A stretch of 64,000 bases of DNA from Laburnicola sp. R22_1 (GCA_014281115.1 JACONQ010000008.1:992001-1056000); one strand, 5' to 3'; positions 1 through 13,350 are shown, counted from the first letter of the stretch. Notes: a model not told the origin generated them from the letters alone. Translations and numbers: made by a program.

Positions 1-682
1 CACGTTTTCTCCATTTAACTCCGTTAAGTTGTAACTGGACCAAGGCCACAGTATTCTGGCCATGGATGATCCTGTTTAGGGAATTATCAGGCACTTCTAT
101 GGACATGAACTTGTCCAATTTCGATCCGACAGGATCAGTTTCGAAGCTTGGGCCATATAAGACTCACAGTTAATGCATTGTGGAGCGAGCCAAGCTTACA
201 CCGCCTAAATCGAAACAAAGGAGGTCATGGATGGGAGTGATGCTGAATAGGTATCGGATTTGAACTGCTCGCACAGCGCATCCAAGCATTAAACGCTTAT
301 GCGCAAGACCCCCCTATAATACAACTGTTGGGAGACACTCGCCAAAACATGCCAACCGGCCTTTTAAGACACTCGGATCCACCTTTGGATCACTACCACC
401 TAGTCCTGATGAGCAATAAAATAATCGCCTCATTAATAGAGGCATAAAAGGATTCAAGCACTAAGACCGGACCCAATCAGTGAACGCCGTGATAATGCAA
501 TGACCGAAAAAAAATGCCGCTTCGAATAACGCCGGTAAGGTGCCGTCCATTTGGTATCACGCCGAACAACATGCGCCAGATGAACGGATGCAGGTGGAAT
601 GAAGCCAGGTACGAAGAAAGCCAATGTGGGCCGTAATTCCTTACGCCGGGATGATAAAGAAATCAATTCGATACAATTTTCG
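1..682. other. intergenic, no gene recognised
   Basis: No reading frame here has family character. A 70-codon minus-strand frame at 454-666 is Arg/Ser-rich and featureless. The stretch lies downstream of the C2H2 gene and may hold its 3' UTR. Confidence 0.5.
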
Positions 683-1746
683 TCATGTCGTGAGGGTGGT
701 TGATGCGTGGCAACCCCGCTCGTGTCGTTTCATGTTACTTCGCACACTAAAGGCCTTCCCGCATCCTGGTTGAGGGCACTTGTATGGCTTCTCGCCAGTG
801 TGGCTGTGGCTGTGAATGCGCAGGCTACTGGGACGCGAGAAGGCCTTGTTGCAGGTAGAGCAGATATACCGGTCCTGCGACTGGGGGAAGGCGGATTGGC
901 TGGATGTGCTAATGTAGTGATGGTGCTGCCATGGGTTGGAGCCGTTCCCAGAAGGCGTAGGCACAGGCAAGGGCATCTGTGGCTGGAAATTCGACGGCAG
1001 CGGTCGCTGGCCGTACATGGTCATGGGGTTGTAGGGATGGGATTCCGGAGAATAGAACGATGCTGCCGAGGCAGCTCCAGGAGAGGAGACGTAGGGCGAC
1101 GCGGCATAGGACGGAGTACCATAGGGAGACATGGACGATTGTGGGAGCGAGTTCCGTTTGATGGTGGACATGGGAGGACCGTTTTGTCGTTGTTGGTGCG
1201 GCTCCATGTTGTTGAGCGACTGGCCTAAGTAGTAGGGGCCGGCAGCAGAGTGGCTCGAAGCGGTCGACGGAGACTGATTCCCATCAACCACTGAATCCGG
1301 ATGCATGGGTGGCGTAGGAGGAAGGGCCAGTCGGGGATGGCTCACGATCGTGCCCGGACCGAAGGCTTGCGCTACGTCCTCCAGACGGCTCTCGGGCTGC
1401 TGCTTCGCGGTTGCTGCGGTGTGCTGTTGCTCCTGCCTCAGTTGGGGGGAAGGATGTTGCGACTTGGGGCTCTGGCCGGCTGCGCTTTCCGTTAGCACTC
1501 TGGAGGAAGGAACGGCCCGTGCGCGCTCTTACCTGTCTCCGATGAAGCCCTTTCACCGTCCGCAATGCCCAGCAAGCTCGAGATGGAGGGCAGTGAGGGT
1601 TTCTGCTCCTCTACGGGCGGCGAGGGGGGCGACTGTGGATGCCGCTGGTACTGGTACTCGACCGGCTGCGGCGGTAGATGTGTCGAGTACGGACCGGGCG
1701 CTGCGGTCTGGGACGCTGCGTATGCCCGCGGTGGGGGCTGTTGTTG

Positions 1747-1777
<31 letters not shown>

Positions 1778-1932
1778 AGTTGTTGATGATGTTGTTGTAG
1801 TAGTTGCTGCTGCTGCTGTTGCTGGGCGTAGTAGTGGGCGTGTTGCGGTGGTTGTGGTTGGTGTTGATAGTGACGGTCGTGCGCCTCACGTTCCCTCCCG
1901 CTGCCGTGTACCATACTAGCAAGATGCATTGC
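683..1932 (-). CDS. C2H2 zinc-finger transcription factor with polyglutamine tract
   Basis: Two exons are read: 1932-1533 and 1479-683. The intron has a GTAAGAG donor, a GCTAAC branch site and a CGCAG acceptor, and the phase matches. The product is about 398 aa. The N-terminal third is low complexity, with His/Gln-rich stretches and a run of 14 or so glutamines; the middle is Pro/Ser-rich. Two C2H2 fingers lie at the extreme C-terminus: [21 protein letters not shown], then the linker HTGEKPY, then [19 protein letters not shown]. This architecture (long disordered N-terminus, two terminal fingers with an [13 protein letters not shown] ending) is shared by a family of ascomycete regulators that I believe includes FlbC, but I cannot fix the orthologue. 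The start chosen is the first ATG (MAMHLAS) after a possible acceptor at about 1965, so an upstream 5' exon is possible. Function: sequence-specific nuclear DNA binding, inferred from the fingers. Confidence 0.85.
1737..1830. repeat. CAG/CAA-type triplet repeat (polyQ)
   Basis: On the plus strand this reads as runs of TTG and CTG, with seven CTG in a row near 1757-1776 and a second CTG run near 1808-1823. On the coding minus strand it gives CAG/CAA glutamines in the transcription factor. Pure triplet runs are prone to length change by slippage. Confidence 0.85.
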
Positions 1933-4200
1933 CATAAACAAGTCACGGGGCACAACAGTGAGTCTGCGTAACGGAGGGAGGAGAGGGCCGGGCTATGACG
2001 AGAGGGAGGAGAGAGTGAGACGGGTGTCGCAGATGTACATGCGAATGAGCGCCGGGAGCTCGCGTGGCAGAGCGGTCTGATCGTCGGGTCTGCAAGCGTT
2101 CAAGTACAATGGTTGGCGAGATTCAGCACGCAGCACGTCCGCAGCGTCAACGCTGGAAGGGCCCGCGACCAAACCGTTGCCGGCAGAGTGGGTCAGACAA
2201 CAGCGAGGGGCCTGGCTCGTGTGCCCTGTGCACAGCATGCTGCAAATTGCCATTGAGCGGTGGGCGAGGCGGACCGTTGACTCCTGCCGCCGGCCGCTCA
2301 GAGCAGTTAGCGAGCGCCGCCTGCTCTGCAACGGCAATGCAACCACGGTCCCCCAGCGTGCCAATCTTTGCCTGCACCGGCTATCGAGCCTGTTGCGGTC
2401 TTGAGGCAGTCGAGGCGCGGACAGGGGCCCCGAGGCGGTCAAGGACAGGCCGTGATGCACTGCAGATCGGCCCAGACAAGCGCCGCGCAGACGAGGCCGC
2501 TGGGGATCACTCGATAGGGCCCGGTGTCGGCTGGCTGCCCACGGCTGGCTGCCCACGGCTGTGGAGAGGGAGCTGGACGCTGGAGAGCTCTGGTGGCACT
2601 GTGGCAGCGTGCTCACGAGGCTGCATCCAAGGGCACGGCTAAAGACAGACGGTCCGGAAGATTTCCTGGCCTCTCTCCGGCGCCCCAGCACGCAGTGCGT
2701 GGAGAGGTCGGCGACCTGTGCAGAGTGCCTGATCCTGCCGGCCGGTTCGAGTTGGTGCTGAAGGCCTGGGGGAATTAGATAGGGATAGTCATGCACGTCT
2801 GCTCGGGCGCGAGATCGATCGACGGCGGGCGTCGACCGCAAGCATCTGCTGCGTGCTGGGCCGTGTTCCTCCTTCGCAGCGGCAGACCAGCGTCAGACGC
2901 CGGTGAAACTGCCCGTCCCTGAGCGGTGGAGCCGTGGGCAGCTCGAACCACTTCACGCAGCCAGAGCAGCACGAGGACCAAGTACGGGTACCGCGCTGAG
3001 ATGCCGGGCCAGGCGCGGAACGGGCTGACGAAGGATGACGCAGTGGCCGTTGACCAAGGGCTGGGTATGGGGCCTGGTGAATGATGATGAGACGGACGGC
3101 AGAGGAGGTGCAGCGCGCATCTCTGGAGACCCTGGGCGTGCTCCCTGTCATATCGTCTATGCTGTAGTGGGGATGGGCTTGCTCGCTCTCGTCGCTCGAC
3201 ACCAGCCCCATGTGCACAGAAGCGCCGCGTGCTGAAGCTCCCTAATGCCCTGGCCTGGGCCACCAGGTCCACCTGTCGCGCTGCGGACAGCGAGGAAGCA
3301 CTTGGGAGCTGGAGAATGAGCTGGAGAATGCCGTGCCGGCCGCTAGAAGCCCGCGATGCCTCCCAAGCCACACGCACTCGCCAGCCTCGACGAGGCCGCC
3401 CGGCAACACTCCCGTCATCATTCCTGGATCCGACTCCTGGATCCGACTCTTGCATCGTGCGTCTGGCACTGGCACTGGCACTGGCAGCGCTGCTGACGCG
3501 GTGCAGCGTTCCCCAGCGTGCCGACTCGCGTCCAGTGTCTGGCGGATACTGCTGCAGCGTGCGAGCGGGCGAGCCGCGCAGGCAAAACAGCACTCCACGG
3601 CCTGCCTGCCTCACCGCATCTCCTGGCCCGGTTTCTTCCACCAGCGGGGCGTGCTCGGCTGCGGCGTCGTCGTCGTGATGTGTTTCAACTTCCATGGCGC
3701 TGGCAAGCGCGGGAGAGCCATGGTTGCCGACTGCCGAGTCATCAGCCCCCTTTCGGCAGACGCTCCCATCGGGCGGGATGTCGACTCCCTTGGCGTCCAG
3801 CCTGTGGGCGATCTCGAATGAAAGCGGGTCGATCAGCACAAGCGCATGCCGCTAAACCCCGGGGCCACGTTGGCTGTCGCCCTTTGCGCCTCCAAACCTC
3901 GACATCATGCCCGACTCTCGTAGCGAGCTGTCGTCCCGGCCTCCGCAACCCATCATGGCGCTCTCCCGTGCGTTCTGGAACGGCCATTCGGCGCTGCACC
4001 TTGGAGCCTGGAGGTTACATGTCCCGGGGCAGCAATACAGGCTTGTTTCGTGGCACCAGCACCGCGTGTTTGGCCCTCAGATGCGAGATGAACAACCATC
4101 TTCTTGGTACGCGGATAATTTGCTGCTCATGGCCCATGAATACACCATCCCCAGTGCACTACCGGCATCCTGGCACCTGTAATTGAAGTGGAGTGGCAGG
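1933..4200. other. GC-rich block upstream of the C2H2 gene, possible long leader
   Basis: Markedly more GC-rich than the DNA after 4.2 kb. Long minus-strand frames at 1993-2841 and 2775-3839 are Arg/Ala/Ser-rich, lack domains and look like by-products of base composition. It holds short local duplications: GGCTGGCTGCCCACG twice near 2528-2560, TGGATCCGACTC twice near 3423-3447, and a CACTGG tandem near 3466-3482. Fungal developmental regulators often have long 5' leaders with introns, so this may be transcribed leader plus promoter of the C2H2 gene; that is inference. Confidence 0.4.
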
Positions 4201-7200
4201 AGTGATGGTCGGCCGAGTGTCCCTTCGCTGTTCATCTCCCTGCGCCTGAAAGCGACGCATCCACGCTACACTGTCTGTTTGACTCCGGGTAGCAGATAGT
4301 CAGAGCAAGAAGAGTCATTTTCCGCAGAGAGATGTGACGCAGCGGACAAAGCGGACAATTTGTCGTGCAGGGAACGACGCATGATTGATCTCCCGCGAGA
4401 AACCATCGATACCTTGTCATGGTCAGAGCGAGGCGTGGGAGTGAAGCAGGGATGTCGAGGCGTGGGCCGTCCCTTTGTAGCACCAGCCATCATCTCAGCG
4501 CTCCAAGCGGACGAGCTTGATTGCACACGACCCTTCCCGTCTCCTGTGTTTCCAGTGTTCGCCTCGGTCTGCGCAGCTTAGGCTCCTCGAATGCCTCGAT
4601 TGTCCACAGCATCTCTTCGATACGCTGACAACAAAGGCCGTAAACGTCTTCCCTTGAAGATCGCGACGTTCCCCAAGGACAATCGGCCTATCTATATGTG
4701 GTAACACAAGTTGGATCCCACTCGTCGGGGTACGCCTTCGGGTCAATATAAACAGAGCATTATGCCGACGAGGTGGTTCTGCAAAGTTCAAACCTTGCCG
4801 GTCATCAGGTATTCGGCAACCCTGCGCTCATTACGGTTAAAAGGGTCATGGCGCCATGCCTGATACAGCAAGGTCACTCCCCCACGCGTGTTGTGATTGG
4901 CCGATGTGCTCCTGATCTGCAGCCTCATTCTTGCTCGTTGTACCTTCTGGCAATTACAAGGTAGCTCGATGTTGTATTCGGGCAACCTTCTTTTTCGCTT
5001 CCATGCATGGTCTGCGCTTAGGCGAGATACTGTGAGTTCGTCGATCATCGATACTGATGCTGCAGCTATAGTGTTCGCTGCTCAAGGTGCAAGATATACA
5101 CAGTATCTACCACTATGTGCTAGGTACCGGGTTTTAGTGCCTCCTGTTTTACTCCTCTCTGTGTATGGTGCGGATTCGACCTTGGTTAGAATCTTAACAC
5201 GACGAAGATCTTCAATACACAGTATCTACTCACCAACCACTGAATCATGGATCGGCTCGTCATCTGTCAGTGTCAAGTATCCTTCGGCCTGACCTCGGTT
5301 ACTAAGGACGTCGAGTATGCCTTCAATCTACCAACGGTGAGCTGTCCGTACGCCATCCTGAACATTGCAGCCCTAACCTCGCCGAACAAGCACGGCCTAG
5401 AGACATCATGCTTCTTCATCTCGGTCACTCCTAACGCTAAGGCGAATGAATTTCAGCTCCCCGTCTCTATATACTCCATGCTACAATATGGGTGGCCGTC
5501 TTGTTATTAATTACACAACCAGAAAACAATCTCGCGCACCCGCGTGGCAGTCTTTCCGCTCCATAAACATCACTGAGGCCTCAAGCTTGGATCTCTCTAC
5601 AAGTCAATGTGGAAGACGTATAGCATTTTACAAAGCGTTGTATCCGCTCGGCTTCCCCTAACGGCCGCTTACTGTTCTGCAAAAGTCTTTTCACCATGAC
5701 CGCAGAGTACCTAAGCCAAGAGAAGAGAAAAGCGCTCGGGCTGCAACAACCCTAGGCTAGTTTACCTACCTGGATCTTGGTGCTGTTTCTCGGACACTCG
5801 CGGAGTCCCCGTACTAGCACAAGCATATTAACCTTGCGTTGGCCAAAGCCGTATGCTACGTCTCATCAATCCGGTTCCCTAGCTTTGCCTGGTCCACCTT
5901 ACCTTCTTCATTGATCTATCATTGATCTATCATCAGTCCAAGTTGACCCCAGCGCCCCGTGCCTTTAGCAGGGGTAGGCCTGCAAAAAGAGATTTCTCAC
6001 CCAGAGATTTTCACCCAGAACGGGAACCGAATAATTAACCCAGGAGGGAGTCAACCAAGGGGTCTCCTGCTCCTCTCAGCCGCTGGTCAATGCGCATCCG
6101 TTTCAAGGTGGTCGTCCGAAGGACGACCGCCACGACAAGCGGTGGAAGAACGAACGGCTGACGTCGATCATCTCGCATCCTGACCATCCAACACATCGCG
6201 ATATTCTCGGCTGACCACCCCACTGGGGCCAAGTCTCAGATCAGCCGGATTGCACATTCCGCACTGGCTGCCTTTCTGGGCAAGGGTAAATGCCCTCTCT
6301 ATCATCATCATCCTCCTCTCGATTCGCAGAATCTCTCCAAAGACAACGCCTTCTCTACCCCTCCCTCAACGTGTCGCTGCTTACGCGCCCGGTGTTCGCC
6401 CGGACCGCCAACCCTTCGAGGCCACCCGTTCAGCGCGCTGCAGATTGAAACGTGAGCGAGCGGCTCGTCACTATAAGCGCATTCGGCTACGGTCACGCTT
6501 TGACTTAGCCCCACTGCGGGTTCACAGCATACGCACATCCTAAACGAAAGGCGTCTAGCCTTTTAGCATACGCATCCGTACGCCGGAAGATACTTGAAAC
6601 TGATTCTTTTCAAACATGAGCCGTGCCTTCCTCAGTGTGGGTGGGTCTCACGCTAGTGTAGACGTCGAAATGTCCCCATTCTCTTCACTTTCTCAACCGT
6701 CTGCGAGTGTGAAACTAGTCAGCGCCCGCGTCCGCCGTGCCTTGAGGCTCGAGCACTACTAAGAACACTTTGGGAACCGCGCCAGTTCACTTGGCAGCGG
6801 CTAGCAACCGTCCGCAGTCCGCGAGATGGGTACGTTTCCGCGTCGCCTCGTAACGATCCTTCTCTGAGGAGCTGAATTTAGCTGGTAGCGAGCGAATCTT
6901 AATATGCCTCGTCAGAGCAAAGCAGGGTATGAATTCCCAGGACTGTGGTTCGACCACCCTCGCTGGTCCGTTTGAGATTGGAAAAGTTGAAAATGGCTCC
7001 GGCATTAAGCCGAATTACTGCAAAACCAAATCCAGAATCGTACGATTTATGCATGGATTCCGTTCTTGCCGGGCCATTTCCACCACTCAGCGCAATTGCG
7101 GACTTTTAACCCTGCCCTCGAGGATGACTGATTGGCACAAGATCTGCAGATGGATGCTTAGGATTCCCGTTGTGAAGACAAAACTCTCTATTCCTGCACG

Positions 7201-10200
7201 TGCGAAGACCTCTGCACTCTGCAGGCTGTCGTCACGCTCATCAGTGTGATTTGGAGATCGTTTGACGCCTTACCGTTCTCACGGATGTCTGCATCAACGC
7301 TTCCCCCGAGGTGCTTCCCCCGAGGTTCCTCCATTGACCGTGTCGGCACTTGGACGACGCGCTTCATTCATGCTGTGCGGGTAAGGCATCGTCGATTGAT
7401 GATGCATGTGTTGTTCCACGCACCACACCCGCCACAAAATCGAACTACACACCACTTTAATGGCACCTCCCATCTATTGATCTTACTTGGAGTCTGGACG
7501 ATGTGCTTGCCTCCCTGTCAGCTACGGAGATAATGTCGATCTTATGAAAATCGGGACCCATACGGCCAGGGGTTCAACATCCGCTATGCAGTCTGAATAA
7601 TAATGGACGCTGCGGAGAATGGAACTTGTCGCAGACGGCCCTTCTCCGATTGTGCAGCCGTTCTCTGGGTGGTCATCCGATATTTTGCACTGGAGGTCTA
7701 CGATCGTCAGGGCGTGCAAAGCTCTTGACGATCGAAGCCGGCAATTGCACCATGTCCTCGGGCTATTACTGCAACGTCGTATTGTTGTTCATGTAGACTG
7801 GCGATGCTGTATGATCGAGAGCTGCGAAGTATTATCGCTGTCACACGTCGTTGACCAGTCGCACAACTCTATATACCTGGAAGCCGGAGCTTATGTGCTG
7901 TCGTGTGCAAATGATTGCTCGTAAGGATGCACAGGCTATCGGAACCTAATCTACTGCCGGAGCTCGCATCCACTCGCACAGCTATGATGTGGCTTTTTAT
8001 GCAGTAAGCATCACCCGACCGTCAGTGTCTCGCTGCGGGATCTAGCCAGAGGGCAAGGCCTTATTGCGGGGTCTCTCTGGAAACCCTGGTTTATGACGAC
8101 ACATACATAGCTGGAGATGGACCAACAACGTCCCATGCTTATTGTGTGATGCTGTCTGCAGGTACGCCAGCATGCTGCATCCATGTGGTCGCGATGCAAG
8201 GTAAGTGCAGCCTTAGATCAACGATACAGCAGCCTGCGACTCCATCCCGGGAGGCACGGTACACCGTCGCTACCAAGATTGACGCCTTGTATGGACTGGG
8301 CCTCTCTGCATCGACTTTGTGTCTTTCTGTCTGTCCGCGACGCCCATGCTGTTCCAGTATCATACAGTTCCGAATCCCACACCCGATCCCTCGACAGTGA
8401 TACCTAAGGTATTGGCGCTTATGTACGCAGGCACTATCGGTATGCAACACCGTACATATGGCTCATCAGCGGCACCGGTTGGTTGCCCGCACATTTTACC
8501 CCGACGTCGATCTTCGCTTCTTTTACGATCGCAGCCCCTTCCCGAAGCATCAACATGTCGAGGCTGCTGCAAGGCTGACGCATAGTAAGCTGTTCACCGC
8601 TGAGGCAGTCAGAGAGCGTGGGATATGTGGTTTACGATCTCGATGAAAAGCCTCCACCAACACTTATCACAGTACGGCCTACAGCCTATGCCGGACTTTC
8701 CGCATGAGGACCAGCTCGCCAAGGTTGAGGGACTTTCCTCATGCACTCGGACAGCCTCTCGTGGTCGAACATCGGCAGTTGTGTAGTGATCGAGCATGTT
8801 CTCTGATGCCACGACTCACTCGTTTCTTGCATCGTCTGGGATTGGTGTTGGCTTAGTGTTGAGCGACTTTAACCCGACGAAGGCACATGGTCCAACTAAC
8901 GGAACTTCATGCCACGTATATCGGCATAACCCAAATGGTGGTGTGTGCGAGCTGTTGAAGGAGCAACGCTGAATTCTCGCCCCGAACTCGGGTTCATCAC
9001 CCGGAGTCATAGTTCAATACCGACGACCGCGCCCAAGCCTTATGGCATGGCATATTCACCGGCCCTACGTAATCTCCGTTCAAACCACTTCAGGAGAACA
9101 TTGTGTAAACCTGCCATCGTGGGGTAGGCAAAACAGCTTCCACTCCAGTCCGCCACTCACCCTGAAAGCTGACTCAGCACGCACACTCACGCCGACCAGG
9201 GATCGTCTCAGCGACACAAGGCCGAGAAGGCGGAAAGAACAACGGTGAGTCCTTCGACACAGTGCTGCTACCTGCGTGTACTCCATTTCTGACTTCGCTG
9301 CCACCTACACTTCGCGTACTTCTCTCGTCTACGCGAACTAAACGCATGCGGCACCGTCTCATACATGAACAACCTCATCTCGCACGGATTTGTCGTGTAG
9401 CATCATTGCAACGCGAAAGCATTCCAGTTGGCCTGTATTCCAGTCAGCTGCTTGTCCGCGAAAACAGGCAGTTACGCAGCACACTGGCTAGACCAGACGG
9501 TCTCCACGCCGAACACGAAGGCTCCAAGGTCACATACTCTAATACAACCTTTTGGGCATCAAGAGTCATACCTACTCGTTGCCCTCAAGGCGTTAGGAAT
9601 GTACGAACAATAAACAAGTGCGGCCGAGCTGGAACGCACTATATCATCGTATACGGCTTTCGGCTCTCCCTGCTATCAATATGCCCTATATAAACACATA
9701 TGTTAGCTCAGCACTGCCTGGGGTAATCTCCACTACACGGCTTCACTAGGCGACTTTTAAATAGAACGGTATCGTGCATAGATATCACACTCTACATCCT
9801 GTAGTGAGTCTTGTGGAGAAGCCAGGGACAGTACACATCGGTTACTAGTATATGGCTTGCGTAACGTACTTATAGACCAGACTATGACATTACCCATTGG
9901 ACAGACCATATAATATCGTCAAATCAAGACCATCCCCGGGTCGCTCCCTTGTATTCAAAATATCAATATTCCGTTCTGTCGTTCTGTTATGCCAGCCAGT
10001 GAACAATCTCAGCCCAAAAGCACGGCATCCAAAACTTGCACCGCAAGTTGACGAAACAGCATAGTCCGAAGACTTCAAGACCTCTTAATCTCACCAGAGC
10101 TAACCACGTAATATATCCATATATTGTGGTCGTCGGTGTGGATGCATAGCTCTATCTTGTGGACTAGCTCTAGCAGCAGTTTCAGTAGTTGAGAGTCTGC

Positions 10201-11393
10201 GCATCTAATCTCGTTAGTCGTTCGAGACAAGAGACATTGCAAAGTACAAATGAGTCCTCCACGATCCTTTATCTGTTTCTGCGCCATCATGTCTTCGTCG
10301 ACATCGCCGTATTACGCCTAATCTTCGTCGCCAGTACAGTATTGTCCCTGCATTATGAACACTGTTAAAGCACGGCTCGACATATGCCCATATTGGGGTT
10401 TCCCTCTTCGGTGAATTGTGACGGGCTCAAGTAGAGCTTAGTACGTATAGGCTGTATAAGCCCTATAGGACGTAATTATACGCTATACTACGCTATATTG
10501 TTAACACTGTTTGCGCGTAACTTGGTAGACGATGCTGGCTTTTAACTTGTCTATAGTTTAGTCCTTGGCGTGTCTGGCTTGAGCTCCAGTGAGATATTTA
10601 CATGGGTCCTCATCGCTTCTTCTTCAGTTTGTGTGGGCGTTGTGCTTTCTCTTTTCGATCGTGAGTTACTAAATGCCATATTATGTGGTCGAAAAGCTAC
10701 ACGGATGATCCTATGGTCCATCTTCTTTCACAGAAGCATGTGCACAACCGCAAGGCTAGGGGAAAACATCGGAATGAGGACTATGTTACTTCGGCAACGC
10801 TCGCCCGCTCGCATCTTAAAGCATCCATTCAGATGGACATTCTGGTAGGAACAACAGAGAGGATAGCGTAGGAGTACGATAAGCTGGTGGCGAAGTGAGT
10901 ATCATCTCACATAAATCAGGTGTCCTGGGTTTACTCACACGAAGGCAAGGAAGCAAACCGCCTCACCTTGGAATGCACGATACTTATTCTACAGTGTTAA
11001 ACCACCATGTATCTAACGAGATCATGCATCCTGGAGTTATGATTGAACCCCTACACAAAACCTGTTTTCTTGCATTCATCACCACAGTCTAAACAAACAT
11101 AATTCGAACTTGCGGTTAACTGAGGGTATTTTCCATTCGTCTATGGTTTGTTTTTTTTGGCGACTAAGGGGTTTCTAATAAAAATATTACAATAATAGCA
11201 GTTATCCCTCCTGCTGTTGGGGACACAGAAAAGCGTTTCAAGGTGGTGTTGACAAAAAGGGGTTGCCATTCGCCTATTTACGCACAGATGTATATATTCT
11301 AATCTATCTAAAGCCTCTATTGGACTATTTCATTTGTCCATACATCGGCGAAGGACATTCACAGCCAAGGGGCAAGCACATTCTGTTGGCGTC
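4201..11393. other. 7 kb gene-poor region
   Basis: Every frame is short, broken and without family character, and I see no tRNA, rRNA or transposase remnant. Small local structures: a tandem of ATTGATCTATC near 5912-5933, a perfect 8-bp hairpin (GGTCGTCC/GGACGACC) near 6107-6125, and a direct repeat CTTCCCCCGAGGT near 7299-7327. The part from about 9.7 kb is TpA-rich, consistent with old RIP-degraded repeat DNA. The rest has ordinary composition. Confidence 0.45.
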
Positions 11394-12188
11394 TCACAGT
11401 TTCGCAAGGACGGCTTCCGCACCAGACACCTATACTCCTGTTAGACGTGTCAGATTCCAACAGCGAAAATGCGCTTACCGAAACGTCCTTGGGGCTGGGC
11501 TCGTTCTCAGCGTAGGTCACCTTGCCGTTATCGAAAACCATTGCCCAGCGACCACTGTATGTCGATTAGCACCTCAGCTGCGATTGGGACGAGGCGAAAC
11601 TGACTTGCGCTCACCCATACCGGCCTGCCATCCGTAGTTCTTCGAGAAGAATGTCTTGGTGTCGCTGAGGAACAGCTACCCTAATCAGCTCCATGTTCAA
11701 TATGTACCAGTTCGGGTCCACGTACAATGCCGTCACCCTTGACGCCATTGACCTTGCCCCACGCATTCATGACCCACGAGTCGTTGGATGCAATCACTGC
11801 CACGACATCCACACCCTTGTTCTTGAACTCGTCTAGCTTCTCGATGTACGGAGGGAGGTGGTGGGCCTGGCAGCCAGGCGTGAAGGCACCTATCATATAA
11901 CCGTCAGCGCTCGGTACCTTGAAAGCGTGCAACACTGGCGTTGCGCATGCGTAGGACCAGCAAGGGACATTGCGTACCGGGAACGGAGAAGAGCACAACC
12001 TTCTTGTCCTTCCACTCCTTGCTTGCATCGTACTCTTGAGGAATTCCACAAGCCGTGGCGTCCGAGTCCGTGATAGGAGCCCACCTATACATCCATCATA
12101 TTAGTCGTTTGCCCGACGGCAGGTTTGAGACCACCAACTCGAATTTGACGCCGTCTGGGAGGCTGTCGCCGACTTTAAGAGGTGCCAT
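11394..12188 (-). CDS. type II (Prx5/PMP20-like) peroxiredoxin
   Basis: Six exons: 12188-12139, 12084-11978, 11889-11726, 11675-11605, 11554-11479 and 11429-11394. All phases agree and the product is 167 aa, the usual length for fungal 1-domain peroxiredoxins of the Asp f 3/PMP20 type. The peroxidatic cysteine is C59 in the PGAFTPGC motif (P52-C59). Other family blocks are KKVVLFSVPG just before it, VDVVAVIASNDSWVMNAWGK after it, and a GRWAMVFDNGKV strand near the C-terminus. The ending VSGAEAVLAKL is typical. The enzyme reduces hydrogen and alkyl peroxides using thioredoxin or glutathione; the compartment (cytosol or peroxisome) is not settled because the last three residues AKL are only a weak PTS1-like match. 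The donor of intron 4 is GTCAGT, a little weak. It shares a 605 bp divergent promoter with the SnoaL-like gene. Confidence 0.92.
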
Positions 12189-12793
12189 GGTGATTAAAAG
12201 GTACTGTGAGACTATCTGGGTGATGAGGAGAGCAATTGAGGGTTGAAGTTGCTTGCGAAGCTTAAATAGATGTGGTTGTGCAGGGTGATGGCGTTTGGAG
12301 GGGCGTTTGGAGGGGTGCAGGAGCTCCACCCATGTCCCAGGGCATCACCGACCTGTCTTCCAATGAGGCAAGTAGCTTTCTCGCTAGCTCCACCTGCTCC
12401 TCAAGATTCCAAATACATATACTTTCACTCCTGCTGAGTACCCATATGGATCTCACGGCTTCACCACACAGATGGCATCCCGAGCCTACCTCGTGCCGGC
12501 TTCGGAACCATGGCTCCATGGCTGAGCCGGCCCGCATGGTCCATCACCGTCGGAGCCCAGCTTCGGAGATGAATCACGGAGATTTCCGACAATGCGTAAC
12601 AAGCATACGCAGTGAGCAGTACATGTATTACTCGAGAAATATATGCTATTGCGTGTATTTAGCGCTTCTGCGCTAGGTGGGTACACTAGTGTACTTAATA
12701 AGCAGCGAGTCCTAGCTATGCTACAAGGCCACATGTGTTCTGCCATGTGAAAATATACCTCAGTTCCGTCTCCATTACTCGGTCAATCTCACC
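12189..12793. promoter_or_regulatory. divergent promoter region, peroxiredoxin / SnoaL-like gene
   Basis: 605 bp between two start codons facing away from each other. There is a tandem of GGGGCGTTTGGA near 12298-12320. No further site can be assigned with confidence. Confidence 0.5.
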
Positions 12794-13350
12794 ATGTCGC
12801 TGGCGCCACCATATACTGAGGTGACCGCACGCGCTAAGGTCAAGAAAGCGCAGGAAATGTGGAATACTCAGTAAGCCACCTTGTGCTTCGCATTGCTCAT
12901 GATCAAAGCTGACAGCAACAGGGATCCAAAGAAGATATCTGCAGCATATAGCCCCGACAGCATCTGGCGCAATCGCTCGTCTTTTTTCTCTGGTACAACT
13001 GCAATCGAAGAGTTCCTGGCCAAGAAGTGGGAAAAGGAGAGAAGCTACCGCCTCCGAAAGGAATTGTTCGCCTTTACCGACGACAAGATTGCTGTCCAGT
13101 TCTGGTACGAATATCAAGATGCGCACGACGGCATGAAGTGGAAACGTTGTTACGGGCTCGAAGACTGGACGTTCGCCAAAGACGGCCGCATGCGCAAGCG
13201 GCAGATGAGCGGCAACGAGGTCGAGATCAGCGAATCTGGTGAGCTCCGCCTCAGTTATCCAAACCGCATTCACTGACGTTCGCGGTAGAGCGTTGGTTCA
13301 AGGAGGGAGTCGACGTAGATACGGTCAACATAGGCGAAGCGCATTGGTGA
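12794..13350 (+). CDS. SnoaL-like / DUF1348 family protein (NTF2 fold)
   Basis: Three exons: 12794-12870, 12922-13238 and 13289-13350, with matching phases; 151 aa. The sequence runs MSLAPPYTEVTARAKVKKAQ, then a block with YSPDSIWRNRSSFFSG, FLAKKWEKE and QFWYEYQDAHDG, then GLEDWTFAKDGRMRKRQMSGN, and ends IGEAHW. This is the DUF1348 pattern of the SnoaL/NTF2-like superfamily, a small cone-shaped fold used for many small-molecule reactions. The true substrate of DUF1348 proteins is not known to me. No signal peptide. The introns are 51 and 50 bp. It is convergent with the Roadblock gene, with only 88 bp between the two stop codons. Confidence 0.88.

Noticed and set aside
1993..3839. Two long minus-strand frames (282 and 354 codons) upstream of the C2H2 gene
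   Set aside because: Arg/Ala/Ser-rich, no domain or splice logic, and other frames in the same GC-rich stretch are similarly long; explained by base composition.
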